A DNA stretch of 64,000 bases from Tsukamurella paurometabola DSM 20162 (GCF_000092225.1 NC_014158.1:1-64000), one strand, 5' to 3'. Positions 1-9,907 are shown, counted from the stretch's first letter. Made by a program: numbers and translations. Notes: a model not told the origin generated them from the sequence alone.

Positions 1-189
1 AAACGGCCGAAGCAATCGGCCGAAACACCCTACACTCGGTTCTTCCACACCTGTGGATAGACCTGTGGAGTAGAGTGCTTTCGCAGGTCGGGTGGGGTGT
101 ATTTGTGCACAACCCGACGACGAACATGTGGACGATAAGCCGGGCGAAAGCCGGAAGCAGCAGCTCCCGGGGCCGGCGCGGAGGACCTG
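1..189 (+). promoter_or_regulatory. dnaA upstream region with DnaA-box-like 9-mers
   Basis: This is the leader of dnaA. It holds several DnaA-box-like 9-mers: TGTGGATAG at 52-60, TGTGGAGTA at 64-72, TTGTGCACA at 103-111 and TGTGGACGA at 127-135. The last is one base from the reverse complement of the mycobacterial form TTGTCCACA. A 7-bp hairpin (CGGCCGA at 4-10 with TCGGCCG at 16-22) lies at the left edge. The likely role is dnaA autoregulation plus origin function, since DnaA binds near its own promoter in many actinobacteria. No clear -10/-35 pair was assigned. Confidence 0.6.
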
Positions 190-1662
190 ATGACCGTTGA
201 TCCACTCATCGAGACGTGGACAGCCGTCGTCGACGATCTCTGTGGGGAGAGCACCGATCGCACCCTCACGATGCAGGAGAAGGCCTGGCTGCGCCTGGTC
301 CAACCGCTGACACTCACCGAGGGTTTCGCCCTGGTCGCAGTGCCCTCGCAGTTGATGAAAGACGTCATCGATCGAAGCCTTCGCGACCCGATCATCGACG
401 CCCTGTCCATGCGCCTGGGCCAGGACGTGGAGCTCGGTGTCCGGATCTCCCCGGATGCCACGCCGCCGGTGACGGTCGCCGCCGAGCCGGATCCACCGGC
501 CGGCCCGAGCACCGCGGACCTTCCCGTACCGAACCTCCCCCCGGCTGCGGCGCCGTTGGAGGCACCGTCGGTCACGCTGCCCCCGCCGATGACCGGACCA
601 TCGTCGAAATCGAACGGCAGCTCCGGGTCGAGCGGCTCGAGCCTGAACCAGAAGTACACCTTCGAGACCTTCGTGATCGGCGCCTCGAACCGGTTCGCCC
701 ACGCCGCCGCCTTCGCCGTGGCCGAGGCGCCCGCCCGGGCGTACAACCCGCTCTTCATCTGGGGCGAGTCCGGGCTCGGTAAGACGCATCTGCTGCACGC
801 CGCCGGCCACTACGCACAGCGACTGTTCCCCGGCATGCGGGTGAAGTACGTCTCCACCGAGGAGTTCACGAACGACTTCATCAACTCGCTCAAGGACGAC
901 CGTCAGGTGCAGTTCAAACAGCGCTACCGCGATGTGGACATCCTGCTGGTGGACGACATCCAGTTCCTCGAAGGCAAACTGGGTATCCAGGAGGAGTTCT
1001 TCCACACCTTCAACACGCTGCACAATGCCAACAAGCAGATCGTGGTCTCGTCCGATCGTCCGCCGAAGCAGCTTGCGACGCTGGAAGATCGGCTGCGCAC
1101 CAGGTTCGAGTGGGGCCTGATCACCGATGTCCAGCCGCCCGAGTTGGAGATCCGGATGGCGATCCTGCTCAAGAAGGCGCAGATGGAGCGGATTCACGTT
1201 CCGCACGATGTGCTGGAGCTGATCGCCACCCGGATCGACCGGAACATCCGCGAGCTGGAGGGCGCCCTGATCCGCGTGACCGCCTTCGCCTCGCTCACCC
1301 AGACCGACGTGACCTACGAACTCGCCGAAATGGTGCTCCGCGATCTCGTTCCGGACACCACCACCATCGAGATCTCTTCCAGCACCATTCTTTCCGTGGT
1401 GGCGGAGTACTTCGAGATCACGGTCGCCGATCTCAAGGGCACCGAGCGCGCCCGTGCTGTGACCCATGCCCGCCAGATCGCCATGTACCTGTGCCGCGAG
1501 CTCACCGAGCTCTCCCTGCCGAAGATCGGCCAGATCTTCGACCGCGACCACACCACGGTCATGTACGCGGAGCGCAAGATCCGCAAGGAGATGCCCGAGC
1601 GGCGCCGCGTCTACGACCAGGTGCAGGAACTGACCACCCGGATCAAACGACGCAGCCAATAG
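190..1662 (+). CDS. dnaA: Chromosomal replication initiator protein DnaA
   Basis: DnaA is the AAA+ ATPase that binds DnaA boxes, melts oriC and helps load the replicative helicase. The 490-residue product has the usual four-part plan: an N-terminal interaction domain (about 1-85), a Pro/Ser-rich linker (about 90-150), the AAA+ core with Walker A GESGLGKT at 192-199 and Walker B LLVDD near 252-256, and a C-terminal DNA-binding domain carrying the [12 protein letters not shown] signature. The ATG at 190 follows a GGAGG-like site (180-184). The gene opens the standard replication block dnaA-dnaN-recF-gyrBA. The only unusual neighbour is the minus-strand membrane gene immediately downstream. Confidence 0.98.
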   Translation: MTVDPLIETWTAVVDDLCGESTDRTLTMQEKAWLRLVQPLTLTEGFALVAVPSQLMKDVIDRSLRDPIIDALSMRLGQDVELGVRISPDATPPVTVAAEPDPPAGPSTADLPVPNLPPAAAPLEAPSVTLPPPMTGPSSKSNGSSGSSGSSLNQKYTFETFVIGASNRFAHAAAFAVAEAPARAYNPLFIWGESGLGKTHLLHAAGHYAQRLFPGMRVKYVSTEEFTNDFINSLKDDRQVQFKQRYRDVDILLVDDIQFLEGKLGIQEEFFHTFNTLHNANKQIVVSSDRPPKQLATLEDRLRTRFEWGLITDVQPPELEIRMAILLKKAQMERIHVPHDVLELIATRIDRNIRELEGALIRVTAFASLTQTDVTYELAEMVLRDLVPDTTTIEISSSTILSVVAEYFEITVADLKGTERARAVTHARQIAMYLCRELTELSLPKIGQIFDRDHTTVMYAERKIRKEMPERRRVYDQVQELTTRIKRRSQ

Positions 1663-1665
1663 GGC

Positions 1666-1688
1666 ACCGCGACAACCGGCGCCGCGGT
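1666..1688. terminator. Possible weak bidirectional terminator
   Basis: ACCGCG (1666-1671) can pair with CGCGGT (1683-1688) across an 11-nt loop in the 36-bp gap between the convergent ends of dnaA and the MmpS-like gene. There is no U-tract. Its position supports a shared terminator, but the stem is short. Confidence 0.3.
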
Positions 1689-1698
1689 CTCCGCCCGG

Positions 1699-2532
1699 TC
1701 AGCGACCCGAGGTGCAGATCAGCGGTCCGCCTCCGCTGGTCTCGGCGCTCGACTTCTGTTCTGAGACGACGGTGCCGTTCCGCTTGATGGTGCAGGATGC
1801 GTCGCCTGTGTAACCGATCACCGTGATGGTCACCAACGGTGCATCCGACGTGAACGACTTGGACCACGGAAGTGGTTGGGAGCCGAAGAGACTGGTGTCC
1901 GGGATGCCGATCGTCACCAATTGAGCGGATCCGCTACCGGTGACCTCGACCGTCCACTGCCGCGCATTGGGACCAGTGGTCGACCCGCCGCCGAAGATGG
2001 GTGGCACGGAGATCGACGGGATACCGCTGGGCATCGTCATCCCACCGGTGGTGGTCCGGGTCGTGGTCGGCGCCGTCGTCGGCGTCGGGGTGGCCGCGGT
2101 GTCCTTCGACCCGCCGCCGCTCGTCGCGATGCCCACCACCACGCCGGCGAGTACGAGCACGAAGACCACGGCGGCCACCGCGATCCAGATGGCCTTCTTA
2201 TTGCCATTGCCTCCACCGTCGTCACCCGAACCTCCACCGGGCCCGTACGGGTCGCCGGGGACCGGCGGTGGTCCCTGCGGCGGCTGCTGGCCGTCATAGG
2301 GCCCGTACGCGCCCTGGGTGTAGCCGAGCTCGTAGCCGCCGGTACCACTCGCGGCCTCATCGCGCCCCATCTCACGCGTCGGTTGATAGCCGCCGGGCTG
2401 CGGCGGGTATGGGCCACCCGGCTGCACGGGTGGGTACGGGCCGGCCGGCGGATTCGGGCCGGCCGGCTGCGGCGGGTAGTTCTGTCCGCCCGGGTGCTGT
2501 CCGGGATTCTGCTGCGGATCGGGGTATCCCAT
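1699..2532 (-). CDS. MmpS-like membrane protein with Pro/Gly/Tyr-rich N-terminus
   Basis: About 277 residues. The first 110 are a low-complexity Pro/Gly/Gln/Tyr cytoplasmic tail. A single membrane segment follows (roughly residues 114-136, KKAIWIAVAAVV onward), then a Thr/Pro linker and an extracytoplasmic domain of about 95 residues with ARQWTVEVTGSG and LPWSKSF motifs. That domain resembles the MmpS beta-sandwich, whose members assist RND lipid exporters. No MmpL partner is adjacent, so the role is open. Start choice is uncertain: ATG at 2532, or an in-frame GTG at 2538; neither has a strong ribosome site. It lies between dnaA and dnaN on the opposite strand and partly separates dnaA from oriC, unlike the compact mycobacterial order. 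Confidence 0.8.
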   Translation of the reverse strand: MGYPDPQQNPGQHPGGQNYPPQPAGPNPPAGPYPPVQPGGPYPPQPGGYQPTREMGRDEAASGTGGYELGYTQGAYGPYDGQQPPQGPPPVPGDPYGPGGGSGDDGGGNGNKKAIWIAVAAVVFVLVLAGVVVGIATSGGGSKDTAATPTPTTAPTTTRTTTGGMTMPSGIPSISVPPIFGGGSTTGPNARQWTVEVTGSGSAQLVTIGIPDTSLFGSQPLPWSKSFTSDAPLVTITVIGYTGDASCTIKRNGTVVSEQKSSAETSGGGPLICTSGR

Positions 2533-2538
2533 GGTCAC

Positions 2539-2964
2539 AAGGTACGCCAGGGCGTGTCGTCCGCCACGTGCGAACAGATCCCCGGGCCTGTGGATGAATC
2601 ACTGAAAATGCAGGAACAACCTGGGGAGAGTTCCTCCACAACCGTCCACAGGAAGGCTTCATCACCAATCACACGAATGTAGTTCCACATTCGGTGCGGC
2701 GCGTCGTCAACATCCCGACACGCCAGCGGCGCTGCGCGGACACCGTCCATCCACAGCATCCACAGGGCCTATCACTACAGGTTATTTCTTCTCTAGATAC
2801 TTCTTTTGAAAAGAGGATGTGGGGAAGCAGGCCCCGCGGGTCGGAGCGGACACCGAGTTCAGACGGGCGTACACCGACCGGACCCACCTCCTATAGCATC
2901 GAAGCCCTGACGGCAGAAGCCGCCACGCCCTGCCCGCATGTCCCTACCGAAAGGCTCCGTCGGC
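2539..2964. other. Putative origin of replication (oriC)
   Basis: This gene-free stretch before dnaN carries clustered DnaA-box-like 9-mers: TGTGGATGA at 2589-2597, TCCTCCACA at 2632-2640, CCGTCCACA at 2642-2650, AGTTCCACA at 2681-2689, CCATCCACA at 2747-2755 and GCATCCACA at 2756-2764. They share a TCCACA core with variable outer bases. An A/T-rich tract at about 2780-2812 follows the last pair and would suit duplex unwinding. The dnaA-dnaN interval is the standard oriC location in Mycobacteriales. The assignment rests on position plus box clustering. Confidence 0.8.
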
Positions 2965-4128
2965 ATGAAGTTTCGCGTCCCGCACGAGGAGTTCGCCGAA
3001 TCCGTCGCGTGGGTAGCCCGCAGTCTGCCGTCGCGTCCTCCGGTACCGGTCCTCGGCGGTGTCCTGCTGACCGCGGGTGACGACGGGCTCACCGTCTCCG
3101 GATTCGACTACGAGGTTTCGGCACAGGTTCGGGTCGGCGCCGAGGTCGCCGACGAGGGCCAGGTCCTGGTGTCCGGGCGCCTGCTCGCCGACATCACCAA
3201 GGCGTTGCCCAACAAGCCGGTCGATGTGGAGCTGGACGTGACCCGGGTCGCGATCAGTTGTGGCAGTGCGAAGTTCTCGCTGCCCACGATGCCGGTCGAG
3301 GATTACCCGCAGCTGCCCGAGCTGCCGCAGCAGACCGGTGCGATCGAGCGCAGCATGTTCGCCGAGGCGATCTCCCAGGTGGCCATCGCGGCCGGTAAGG
3401 ACGACACCCTGCCGATGCTCACCGGTATCCGGGTCGAGATCGAAGGTCAGCGTGTCGTTCTCGCGGCCACCGACCGGTTCCGCCTGGCCGTGCGCGAATT
3501 CGACTGGCAGCCGCAGTCCGGCGACGTCAAGGCCGCCGTCCTGGTGCCCGCGAAGACGCTGTCCGAGGCCGCGAAGACCTTCGCCGGTGATTCCGAGGTA
3601 GGAATCGCCCTGGGCGCGGGTTCCGCGGTGGGTGCCGATGGCCTGCTCGGTGTGGTCGGGCCGGATCGCCGCACCACCACCCGCCTCCTCGACGCCGACT
3701 TCCCGAAATTCCGCCAGCTGTTGCCCGCTTCGCACACCGCGATCGCCACGATGGAGATCGCGCCGCTGCTCGAGGCGATCAAGCGCGTGGCCCTGGTGGC
3801 CGACCGCGGCGCCCAGGTGCGCATGGAGTTCGGTGACGGCACGTTGCGGCTCTCGGCCGGCGGAGACGACGCGGGGAAGGCTGAGGAGGAGCTCCCCGCC
3901 GATTTCCAGGGCGAGCCGCTCACCATCGCCTTCAACCCGGGCTACCTGCAGGACGGCCTCGCTGCCATCCACACGGATTCGGTGACGTTCGGTTTCACCA
4001 CACCGTCTCGGCCTGCGGTGCTGCGGCCCACGGTGGAGAATGCTTTCCAGCCGGACGACTCGGGGGCCTTCCCCGCGCCGCAGAGCGCGTACACGTACCT
4101 GCTGATGCCCGTGCGTCTGCCCGGCTGA
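2965..4128 (+). CDS. dnaN: DNA polymerase III beta subunit (sliding clamp)
   Basis: DnaN forms the ring-shaped dimer that tethers DNA polymerase III to its template and recruits other replication and repair proteins. The 387-residue product has the normal family length for three clamp domains and contains [11 protein letters not shown] near the start and [10 protein letters not shown] at the C-terminus, typical of bacterial clamps. I chose ATG 2965 ([10 protein letters not shown]): an AAAGG site lies 10 nt upstream and family alignment begins here. An upstream in-frame ATG at 2938 has no ribosome site and would add nine unconserved residues. The gene directly follows oriC. Confidence 0.96.
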   Translation: MKFRVPHEEFAESVAWVARSLPSRPPVPVLGGVLLTAGDDGLTVSGFDYEVSAQVRVGAEVADEGQVLVSGRLLADITKALPNKPVDVELDVTRVAISCGSAKFSLPTMPVEDYPQLPELPQQTGAIERSMFAEAISQVAIAAGKDDTLPMLTGIRVEIEGQRVVLAATDRFRLAVREFDWQPQSGDVKAAVLVPAKTLSEAAKTFAGDSEVGIALGAGSAVGADGLLGVVGPDRRTTTRLLDADFPKFRQLLPASHTAIATMEIAPLLEAIKRVALVADRGAQVRMEFGDGTLRLSAGGDDAGKAEEELPADFQGEPLTIAFNPGYLQDGLAAIHTDSVTFGFTTPSRPAVLRPTVENAFQPDDSGAFPAPQSAYTYLLMPVRLPG

Positions 4129-4168
4129 GCGAACCGTCGACATCCACCACACGGAAGGCGTGACCAGC

Positions 4169-5053
4169 ATGCAGTTGGGTCTCATCGGTCTGGGCAAGAT
4201 GGGCGCGAACATGCGCCAGCGCGTGCGCGCCGGCGGGCACGAGGTAGTCGGTTACGACCCTCGGCCCGAAGTGACCGACGTGCCGACCCTCGAAGCACTC
4301 GTCGAGGCGCTTGAAGCACCCCGGGTCGTCTGGGTGATGGTGCCCGCCGGTGAGCCCACCCGGGAGACGGTGCGCAAGCTGGCCGACCTGCTCGGCGAAG
4401 GCGATCTGGTGATCGACGGCGGTAATTCCAAGTACACCGACGATCAGCCCAATGCCGACCTCTTGGCGGAGAAGGGCGTCGGGTACCTCGATTGTGGTGT
4501 CTCCGGCGGTGTCTGGGGTCTGGAGAACGGTTACGGCCTGATGGTCGGCGGTTCCGACGCCGATGTCGAACGGGCCATGCCGATCTTCGATGCGCTGCGC
4601 CCCGAGGGCGATCGCGCCGACGGTTTCGCGCACAGCGGTCCGGTGGGCGCCGGCCACTACGCCAAGATGATCCACAACGGCATCGAGTACGGACTGATGC
4701 AGGCGTACGGCGAGGGCTACGACCTACTCGAGGCGGAACCGCTCATCGAGAACGTGGCCGGTACCCTCCGAGCCTGGAGCAAGGGTACCGTCGTACGCTC
4801 ATGGCTCCTCGACCTCCTGGTCAAGGCCCTCGAAGAGGATCCTGGCTTACAGGAGATCACCGGGTACACCGAGGATTCCGGCGAGGGCCGGTGGACCGTC
4901 GAGGAGGCGATCCGGCACTCCGTGCCGGCGCCCGTGATCGCGGCGGCGCTGTTCGCCCGGTTCCAGTCCCGGCAGGACGATTCCGACACCATGAAGGCGG
5001 TCTCCGCCCTGCGCAATCAGTTCGGCGGGCACGCCGTCCGGCGCGCCGACTAG
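4169..5053 (+). CDS. gnd: 6-phosphogluconate dehydrogenase, short form (decarboxylating)
   Basis: The enzyme oxidises 6-phosphogluconate to ribulose 5-phosphate and CO2 in the pentose phosphate pathway. Visible motifs are the Rossmann GLIGLGKMGANM at the N-terminus, IDGGNSKYTDD, the substrate-binding GVSGG, and the catalytic AKMIHNGIEYG. The product is 294 residues, matching the short family, which lacks the duplicated C-terminal region of about 470-residue enzymes. Short members are often NAD-linked, but cofactor choice cannot be read here. ATG 4169 is 10 nt after GGAAGG; an in-frame GTG at 4160 is too close to that site. Its place between dnaN and recF is conserved in Mycobacteriales. Confidence 0.93.
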   Translation: MQLGLIGLGKMGANMRQRVRAGGHEVVGYDPRPEVTDVPTLEALVEALEAPRVVWVMVPAGEPTRETVRKLADLLGEGDLVIDGGNSKYTDDQPNADLLAEKGVGYLDCGVSGGVWGLENGYGLMVGGSDADVERAMPIFDALRPEGDRADGFAHSGPVGAGHYAKMIHNGIEYGLMQAYGEGYDLLEAEPLIENVAGTLRAWSKGTVVRSWLLDLLVKALEEDPGLQEITGYTEDSGEGRWTVEEAIRHSVPAPVIAAALFARFQSRQDDSDTMKAVSALRNQFGGHAVRRAD

Positions 5054-5068
5054 TTTCCCCGCGCTTCC

Positions 5069-6274
5069 TTGTACGTTCGCCGATTACGCCTGCACGACTT
5101 CCGGTCCTGGGACGATGTGGACATCGAACTGGGGCCGGGTGTCACCGTCTTCGTCGGGCGTAACGGTTTCGGTAAGACCAACCTCATCGAGGCGTTGAAT
5201 TACCTGGCGACTCTCGGCTCGCACCGGGTGTCGACCGATCAACCGCTGATCCGGGTGGGCACGGAGTCCGCGACGGTACTGGCGACGGTGCACAATGCGG
5301 GCCGCGAGCTGACCGCGGAAGTCGACATCGTGGCCGGTCGCGCGAACAAGGCCAGAATCAACACCGCTCCCAGCCGACGCCCGCGGGATCTCCTGGGCAT
5401 CCTGCAATCGGTGCTGTTCGCTCCCGAGGATCTGTCGTTGGTGCGCGGAGACCCGGGCGGCAGGCGACGGTTCCTCGACGAACTCGCGATCCTCCGAACA
5501 CCGCGGATCGCGGCCGAGAAGGCCGACTACGACCGGGTGCTCAAACAGCGGACGGCGCTGCTCAAGACCGCGTACGCCGCCGCCCGTCGCGGGGGACCGG
5601 ACGCCGAGTCGATGCTCGCGACCCTCGATGTCTGGGATGTGCAACTGGCGCGCTTCGGCGCCGAGATGCTGGCGGCGCGATTGGAGGTGGTCGCCGCGCT
5701 GCAGCCGCACCTCACCGTGGCCTACGGCGCGCTGGCACCGCATTCGCGGGCCGCCACCATGGAGTACACGAGCGGCCTGTTCGATGACGAGTTCGGAGGC
5801 GATCCGGCCACCGCCACCGTCGCCGAACTGGAGGAGGCGATGCTCGCCGGCCTGCAGCGTGCCCGGTCGCGGGAGATCGATCGGGGAGTATGCCTGGTGG
5901 GGCCGCACCGCGACGACCTCGACCTGCGACTGGGTAACGAGCCCGCGAAGGGATTCGCCTCGCACGGTGAATCCTGGTCGTACGCTTTGGCTCTGCGCCT
6001 GGCATCCCTCGAGCTGTTGCGCGCCGGTGGCAGCGACCCGGTGTTGCTCCTCGACGACGTCTTCGCCGAACTCGACACCAAACGGCGCACCGCGCTCGCC
6101 GACGTCGCGGCCGAGACCGAGCAGGTGATCGTGACCGCGGCCGTGCCCGAGGATCTGCCGCCGACGCTGCGGGCCCGCACCTTCGAGGTCACCGTCGAGG
6201 GGCCGGCCGATGCCCGGATCTCACGGTTGCGGAGCGCACCGGACGACGACCGCCCCGATGAGACCGCGTCCTAG
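5069..6274 (+). CDS. recF: DNA replication/repair protein RecF
   Basis: RecF is an SMC-like ATPase that works with RecO and RecR to load RecA at single-stranded gaps and stalled forks. The 401-residue product starts [14 protein letters not shown], has Walker A GRNGFGKT at residues 30-37, and near the C-terminus has the signature region and Walker B ([11 protein letters not shown]). The start codon is TTG at 5069, set by family alignment; no ATG or GTG fits the conserved N-terminus. It begins 15 nt after the gnd stop, so co-transcription with dnaN-gnd is likely. Confidence 0.95.
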   Translation: MYVRRLRLHDFRSWDDVDIELGPGVTVFVGRNGFGKTNLIEALNYLATLGSHRVSTDQPLIRVGTESATVLATVHNAGRELTAEVDIVAGRANKARINTAPSRRPRDLLGILQSVLFAPEDLSLVRGDPGGRRRFLDELAILRTPRIAAEKADYDRVLKQRTALLKTAYAAARRGGPDAESMLATLDVWDVQLARFGAEMLAARLEVVAALQPHLTVAYGALAPHSRAATMEYTSGLFDDEFGGDPATATVAELEEAMLAGLQRARSREIDRGVCLVGPHRDDLDLRLGNEPAKGFASHGESWSYALALRLASLELLRAGGSDPVLLLDDVFAELDTKRRTALADVAAETEQVIVTAAVPEDLPPTLRARTFEVTVEGPADARISRLRSAPDDDRPDETAS

Positions 6275-6379
6275 CGGTTCGGCGGATCACGACAGCAGGC
6301 CGTAGAGTGCCTCTGTCATCGCAATCGGGGGCGAGGAATCAGAACATGTCGAGATAGAAACGATGGAGAGGCGACCACG

Positions 6380-7675
6380 GTGCGCATTGCGATCGCTTGT
6401 ATGGGTTCGCGCGGCGATATCAGCCCCCTTCTGGCAGTGGGCCGCGTGTTCGCCGACCGCGGCGACACCGTGACGATCGGCTGCACGGTCGAATCCCGGG
6501 ACTTCGTGCGCTCGCACGGATTCGAGCCGCGCATTCTGACCACCCTCAATCTCAAGGAATTCCTCCAATCGCCTCTCGGGCAGGAGAAGTTCTTCGGTAC
6601 CGGCACCGCCACGCAGCTACGGGCCGTGGGCAAACTGGCAGACTCGCACGCCGACGAGTTCGACGAGCACCTCGCGCAGTTGTGCGCGGACGTCGACTGC
6701 GTGATCAGCACCAGGATCATCGAAGAGCGCGCGGCCCTGGTCACCCACCGGAACGGCACACCGCTGGTGATGCTCGAGTACTTCCCGGGCGATGCGCACA
6801 GCACCGTGCCGAATCCCTTGCTCGGACCGCGGCTCCAGGACATCACCGCCACGATCCCGGTACTGCTGCCGCTCACCTACCGGATCTTCGATATCGGCTG
6901 GGCCCTCAGCATCGCCAAGAAGACTCTGCACCTGGCCAAGCGCGTCGGCTATCCCCGGCGGATCATCAACCCGCGGTCTGTTCTCAACGGCCGTGACATC
7001 CTTCGCGTCGAGGCCTTCGGCACCGCGCTGGTACCGCCGCGCACGCGGAGCGACGCGCGGCAGCCTCGGATCGGATTCATCCGGATCGAGGGCCGTCCCG
7101 CGGATCGCGCCGCCCGTGACCGGGCGGTCGAGGCGTGGATCGACAGCGACGACCGTCCGTTCGTCTACCTGGGTTTCGGCAGCATGCCGATCGTCGACTT
7201 CGACGGCGTGGTGACGGAACTCGCCGCCACCCTGGCCGGTGAGGGACTACGCTTGATCGCCGTCCCCGGATGGTCTGCGCGCACGGGCGACGAGGTCGTC
7301 GAGACGCCGGACCTGCTGGTGCTGCCGGATATCGACCACGACGCGGTTTTCCCGCGCTGCGCGGCGATCGTCCATCACGGCGGCGCCGGGACCACCGCCA
7401 TCGCAGCGGCCTCCGGTCGGCCCTCACTGGTCTGCAGTCAGGCCTTCGATCAGCACTTCTGGGGTCGGCGGATCGAGGCAGCCGGTGCCGGTGCGCTGCT
7501 CTCGCGCCGTCGGATGTCGGCGCGCACGATCGCCGAGGCAGTGCTCTCGCTGGTGCGCGACGATGCGGTGGTGGCGGGTGCACGCCGGCTCGGCGAGGTA
7601 GCGGCGGAAGACCTGCGCGGGCGTGACCAGTTCATCGAGGCCTTCGACGCGTTCGTGGCCGAGACCGGTCGTTGA
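6380..7675 (+). CDS. GT1-family glycosyltransferase (UDP-glycosyltransferase-like)
   Basis: 431 residues with a GT-B fold plan. The N-terminal acceptor domain begins MRIAIACMGSRGDISPLLAVG, and the C-terminal donor domain contains HHGGAGTTAIAAASGRPSLV, the nucleotide-sugar signature shared by sterol glucosyltransferases, antibiotic glycosyltransferases and mycobacterial rhamnosyltransferases. It probably glycosylates a lipid or small molecule; the substrate cannot be deduced. GTG 6380 follows a GGAGAGG-like site (6364-6370). The MFS pump starts two bases after its stop, suggesting that the product is exported or that sugar addition serves detoxification. The pair sits inside the otherwise conserved recF-gyrB interval. 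Confidence 0.85.
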   Translation: MRIAIACMGSRGDISPLLAVGRVFADRGDTVTIGCTVESRDFVRSHGFEPRILTTLNLKEFLQSPLGQEKFFGTGTATQLRAVGKLADSHADEFDEHLAQLCADVDCVISTRIIEERAALVTHRNGTPLVMLEYFPGDAHSTVPNPLLGPRLQDITATIPVLLPLTYRIFDIGWALSIAKKTLHLAKRVGYPRRIINPRSVLNGRDILRVEAFGTALVPPRTRSDARQPRIGFIRIEGRPADRAARDRAVEAWIDSDDRPFVYLGFGSMPIVDFDGVVTELAATLAGEGLRLIAVPGWSARTGDEVVETPDLLVLPDIDHDAVFPRCAAIVHHGGAGTTAIAAASGRPSLVCSQAFDQHFWGRRIEAAGAGALLSRRRMSARTIAEAVLSLVRDDAVVAGARRLGEVAAEDLRGRDQFIEAFDAFVAETGR

Positions 7676-7676
7676 G

Positions 7677-9272
7677 GTGAGCGCATCGTCCGGTGCGCTG
7701 AGCGCGCCGAAGCGGTGGATCTCACTGGCCACCGTGTGTATCGCGGTCCTGATGACCGGTATGGACAACAGCATCGTCACCATCGCGCTGCCCACCCTCA
7801 GCAATGAGTTCGGCGGCGGCATGAGCGCCCTGCAGTGGATCGTGGATTCGTACACGCTGGTGTTCGCGGGCCTGCTGCTGGCCACGGGCTACTTCGGGGA
7901 CCGGATCGGCCGGCGCAAGGTGCTGGTCGCCGGACTGGTGTGCTTCATCGTGATCTCGGTCCTGGCGACCCGGTCCACATCGCTGGCGCAGTTGATCACC
8001 GCGCGTGCGGCATTGGGCGCCGCCGCGGCGCTGATCTTCCCCGCGACCCTGGCGATCATCTCCGTGCTGTTCCCGGAGAAGCAGGAGCGGACGAAGGCGA
8101 TCGCCGTGTGGTCGGCCGCGGCCGGCGCGTCGATCGCGATCGGTCCCGTGGTCGGCGGCTATCTGGTCGAGCACTTCGCCTGGTCCTCGGTGTTCTGGAT
8201 CAATGTGCCGATCTCGGTGATCGCGATCATCGGATGTCTGACGTTGGTGCCCGAGTCGTTCGGTTCCGAACGCCCGTCCTTCGATCTGTTCGGGGTGCTG
8301 CTGTCGATCTCGGGTATCACCCTGCTCGTGTGGGCCCTCATCGAGGCGCCGAACTTCGGATGGGGAAGCGCTCCCGTGGTCGGCGCGCTCGTGGCGGCGG
8401 CGGTCTTCCTCGTCACTTTCGTGGTCTACGAGCGGCGACAGGCGAATCCGGTCCTCGATGTGACCCTGTTCCGTTCGCGCGGGTTCGCGATGGGCTCCTT
8501 CGCGATCTGCGCCGGCTTCTTCTGCCTCCTGGGGTTCGTGTTCATCACGATCATGTACTTCCAGGCGGTGCTGGGATACGGACCGTTGGAGACCGCGGTC
8601 CGGGTGATCCCGTTCGCGCTGGTGGCGGTCGCGGTGACGCCGCTGGCGGCGCTGGCCAACACCGAGCGCCGGATGCGGTTCGCCATTTCGACCGGCCTGG
8701 CCATCATGGCGGCGGGTTTCGTCTTCACGTCGCGACTGACCGAATCCGCCGACTACCTGACACAGATCCTGCCGTCGATGTCGGTGATCGCCGTGGGTCT
8801 CGGGTTGCTACAGGGGCCCGCCACCACATCGGTGATGACCTCGGTGCCATCGGGTGAGGCCGGGGCGGGATCGGCCGTGAACGACACCACCCGGGAGGTC
8901 GGCGGTGCGCTGGGCGTCGCGATCCTGGGTTCGGTTGTCGCGCATCTCTATTCCGCTCGGGTGGCCGAGGACGTCGCCCGGCTGCCGGTGGCACCGGGAA
9001 TCCGAGCCGAGGCCGAATCGTCCGTCATCGGGGGCGTGCGCGCCATCGGTGCGGCACCGCCCGAGCTGCAGGCCGCGCTCGGACACACGGTGCAGCAGGC
9101 CTTCGTCTCCGCGATGCAGTCGGCGAACCTGGTCGCGGCCGGTGTCGGCGCGGTCGCATGCGTCGTGGTCGCGGTCTTCCTGCGGACCCGGCCCGAGGCG
9201 CGGCACCGTCGTTCGACGTCGCAGACGCAGGTCAGCGTTCACGACCTGGTGGGCAGGCGCGCCGGCGAGTGA
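7677..9272 (+). CDS. MFS drug/metabolite transporter, DHA2 (EmrB/QacA) family
   Basis: 531-residue integral membrane protein of the 14-helix DHA2 type. Motifs include MDNSIVTIALPTLSNEF in helix 1, LQWIVDSYTLVFAGLLL, and the loop motif GYFGDRIGRRKVL. Such proton antiporters export drugs, dyes or cell-envelope lipids. I took GTG 7677, one base after the glycosyltransferase stop; a longer reading from 7623 would overlap that gene and lacks conservation. The tight spacing argues for an operon with the upstream glycosyltransferase. The C-terminal tail is Arg-rich and cytoplasmic. Confidence 0.88.
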   Translation: MSASSGALSAPKRWISLATVCIAVLMTGMDNSIVTIALPTLSNEFGGGMSALQWIVDSYTLVFAGLLLATGYFGDRIGRRKVLVAGLVCFIVISVLATRSTSLAQLITARAALGAAAALIFPATLAIISVLFPEKQERTKAIAVWSAAAGASIAIGPVVGGYLVEHFAWSSVFWINVPISVIAIIGCLTLVPESFGSERPSFDLFGVLLSISGITLLVWALIEAPNFGWGSAPVVGALVAAAVFLVTFVVYERRQANPVLDVTLFRSRGFAMGSFAICAGFFCLLGFVFITIMYFQAVLGYGPLETAVRVIPFALVAVAVTPLAALANTERRMRFAISTGLAIMAAGFVFTSRLTESADYLTQILPSMSVIAVGLGLLQGPATTSVMTSVPSGEAGAGSAVNDTTREVGGALGVAILGSVVAHLYSARVAEDVARLPVAPGIRAEAESSVIGGVRAIGAAPPELQAALGHTVQQAFVSAMQSANLVAAGVGAVACVVVAVFLRTRPEARHRRSTSQTQVSVHDLVGRRAGE

Positions 9273-9356
9273 TCTCCCGGTTCGGGACGCGCCGACACTG
9301 TCGGTGGCCGCGGGTAGCCTGGGGACACCGGATCGAGCCCGGCACAGGGAGGTGTC

Positions 9357-9899
9357 ATGACGGGGCCGAACAACGACGGTCAGCTGCACGGCTCCGATAT
9401 CGCGCGCCGCGCCCTCGAAGAGGCGCGCGCTGCGGCGAAGGCGGCGGGCAAGTCCGTCGGCCGCGGTAATTCCGCCCCGATGACCGGCGGCGTCCGGCGA
9501 TTGCGCCAAGGTTCGAAGCGATGGTCCGGACCGGCACCCGATGGCCGCGATCCGCAACGTTTCGGCGCCCTCATCGGAGGCATCGCGAAGGCACGTGGCT
9601 GGGATAAGAAGGTCAGTGAGGGAACGGTTCTCGGTTGTTGGGACACCGTGGTCGGCGCTGATGTGGCGGCCCACGCCCAGGCTGTGAGCCTGCGTGAGAA
9701 GGTGCTCTACGTGAGTGCCGAGTCCACCGCATGGGCCACGCAATTGCGCCTCATGCAACCGCAACTGCTCGCCAAGATCAACGCTGCCGTGGGCCAGGGC
9801 GTGGTCACCTCGCTCACCATCACCGGCCCCTCCGCACCCAGCTGGCGTAAAGGCCCTTTGCATGTGCCGGGGCGCGGTCCGCGCGACACGTACGGGTAA
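9357..9899 (+). CDS. dciA: DciA-type helicase-loading protein (DUF721)
   Basis: 180 residues. The C-terminal half holds the DUF721 core ([20 protein letters not shown] through [13 protein letters not shown]), which is KH-like in characterised DciA proteins. DciA recruits and loads the replicative helicase DnaB in bacteria lacking DnaC or DnaI. The N-terminal 70 residues are basic, Ala-rich and probably disordered. ATG 9357 is preceded by GGGAGG at 9348-9353. Its place between recF and gyrB matches the mycobacterial Rv0004-type gene. The gene symbol is by family and synteny. Confidence 0.88.
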   Translation: MTGPNNDGQLHGSDIARRALEEARAAAKAAGKSVGRGNSAPMTGGVRRLRQGSKRWSGPAPDGRDPQRFGALIGGIAKARGWDKKVSEGTVLGCWDTVVGADVAAHAQAVSLREKVLYVSAESTAWATQLRLMQPQLLAKINAAVGQGVVTSLTITGPSAPSWRKGPLHVPGRGPRDTYG

Positions 9900-9907
9900 C
9901 CGATCCG

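Noticed and set aside
4-22. Hairpin at the left edge as a terminator
   Set aside because: No gene ends next to it in the window and no U-tract follows, so direction and role cannot be supported.
2944-4212. A 422-residue minus-strand frame over dnaN
   Set aside because: Antisense shadow of a strongly conserved gene; no ribosome site and no recognisable domain.
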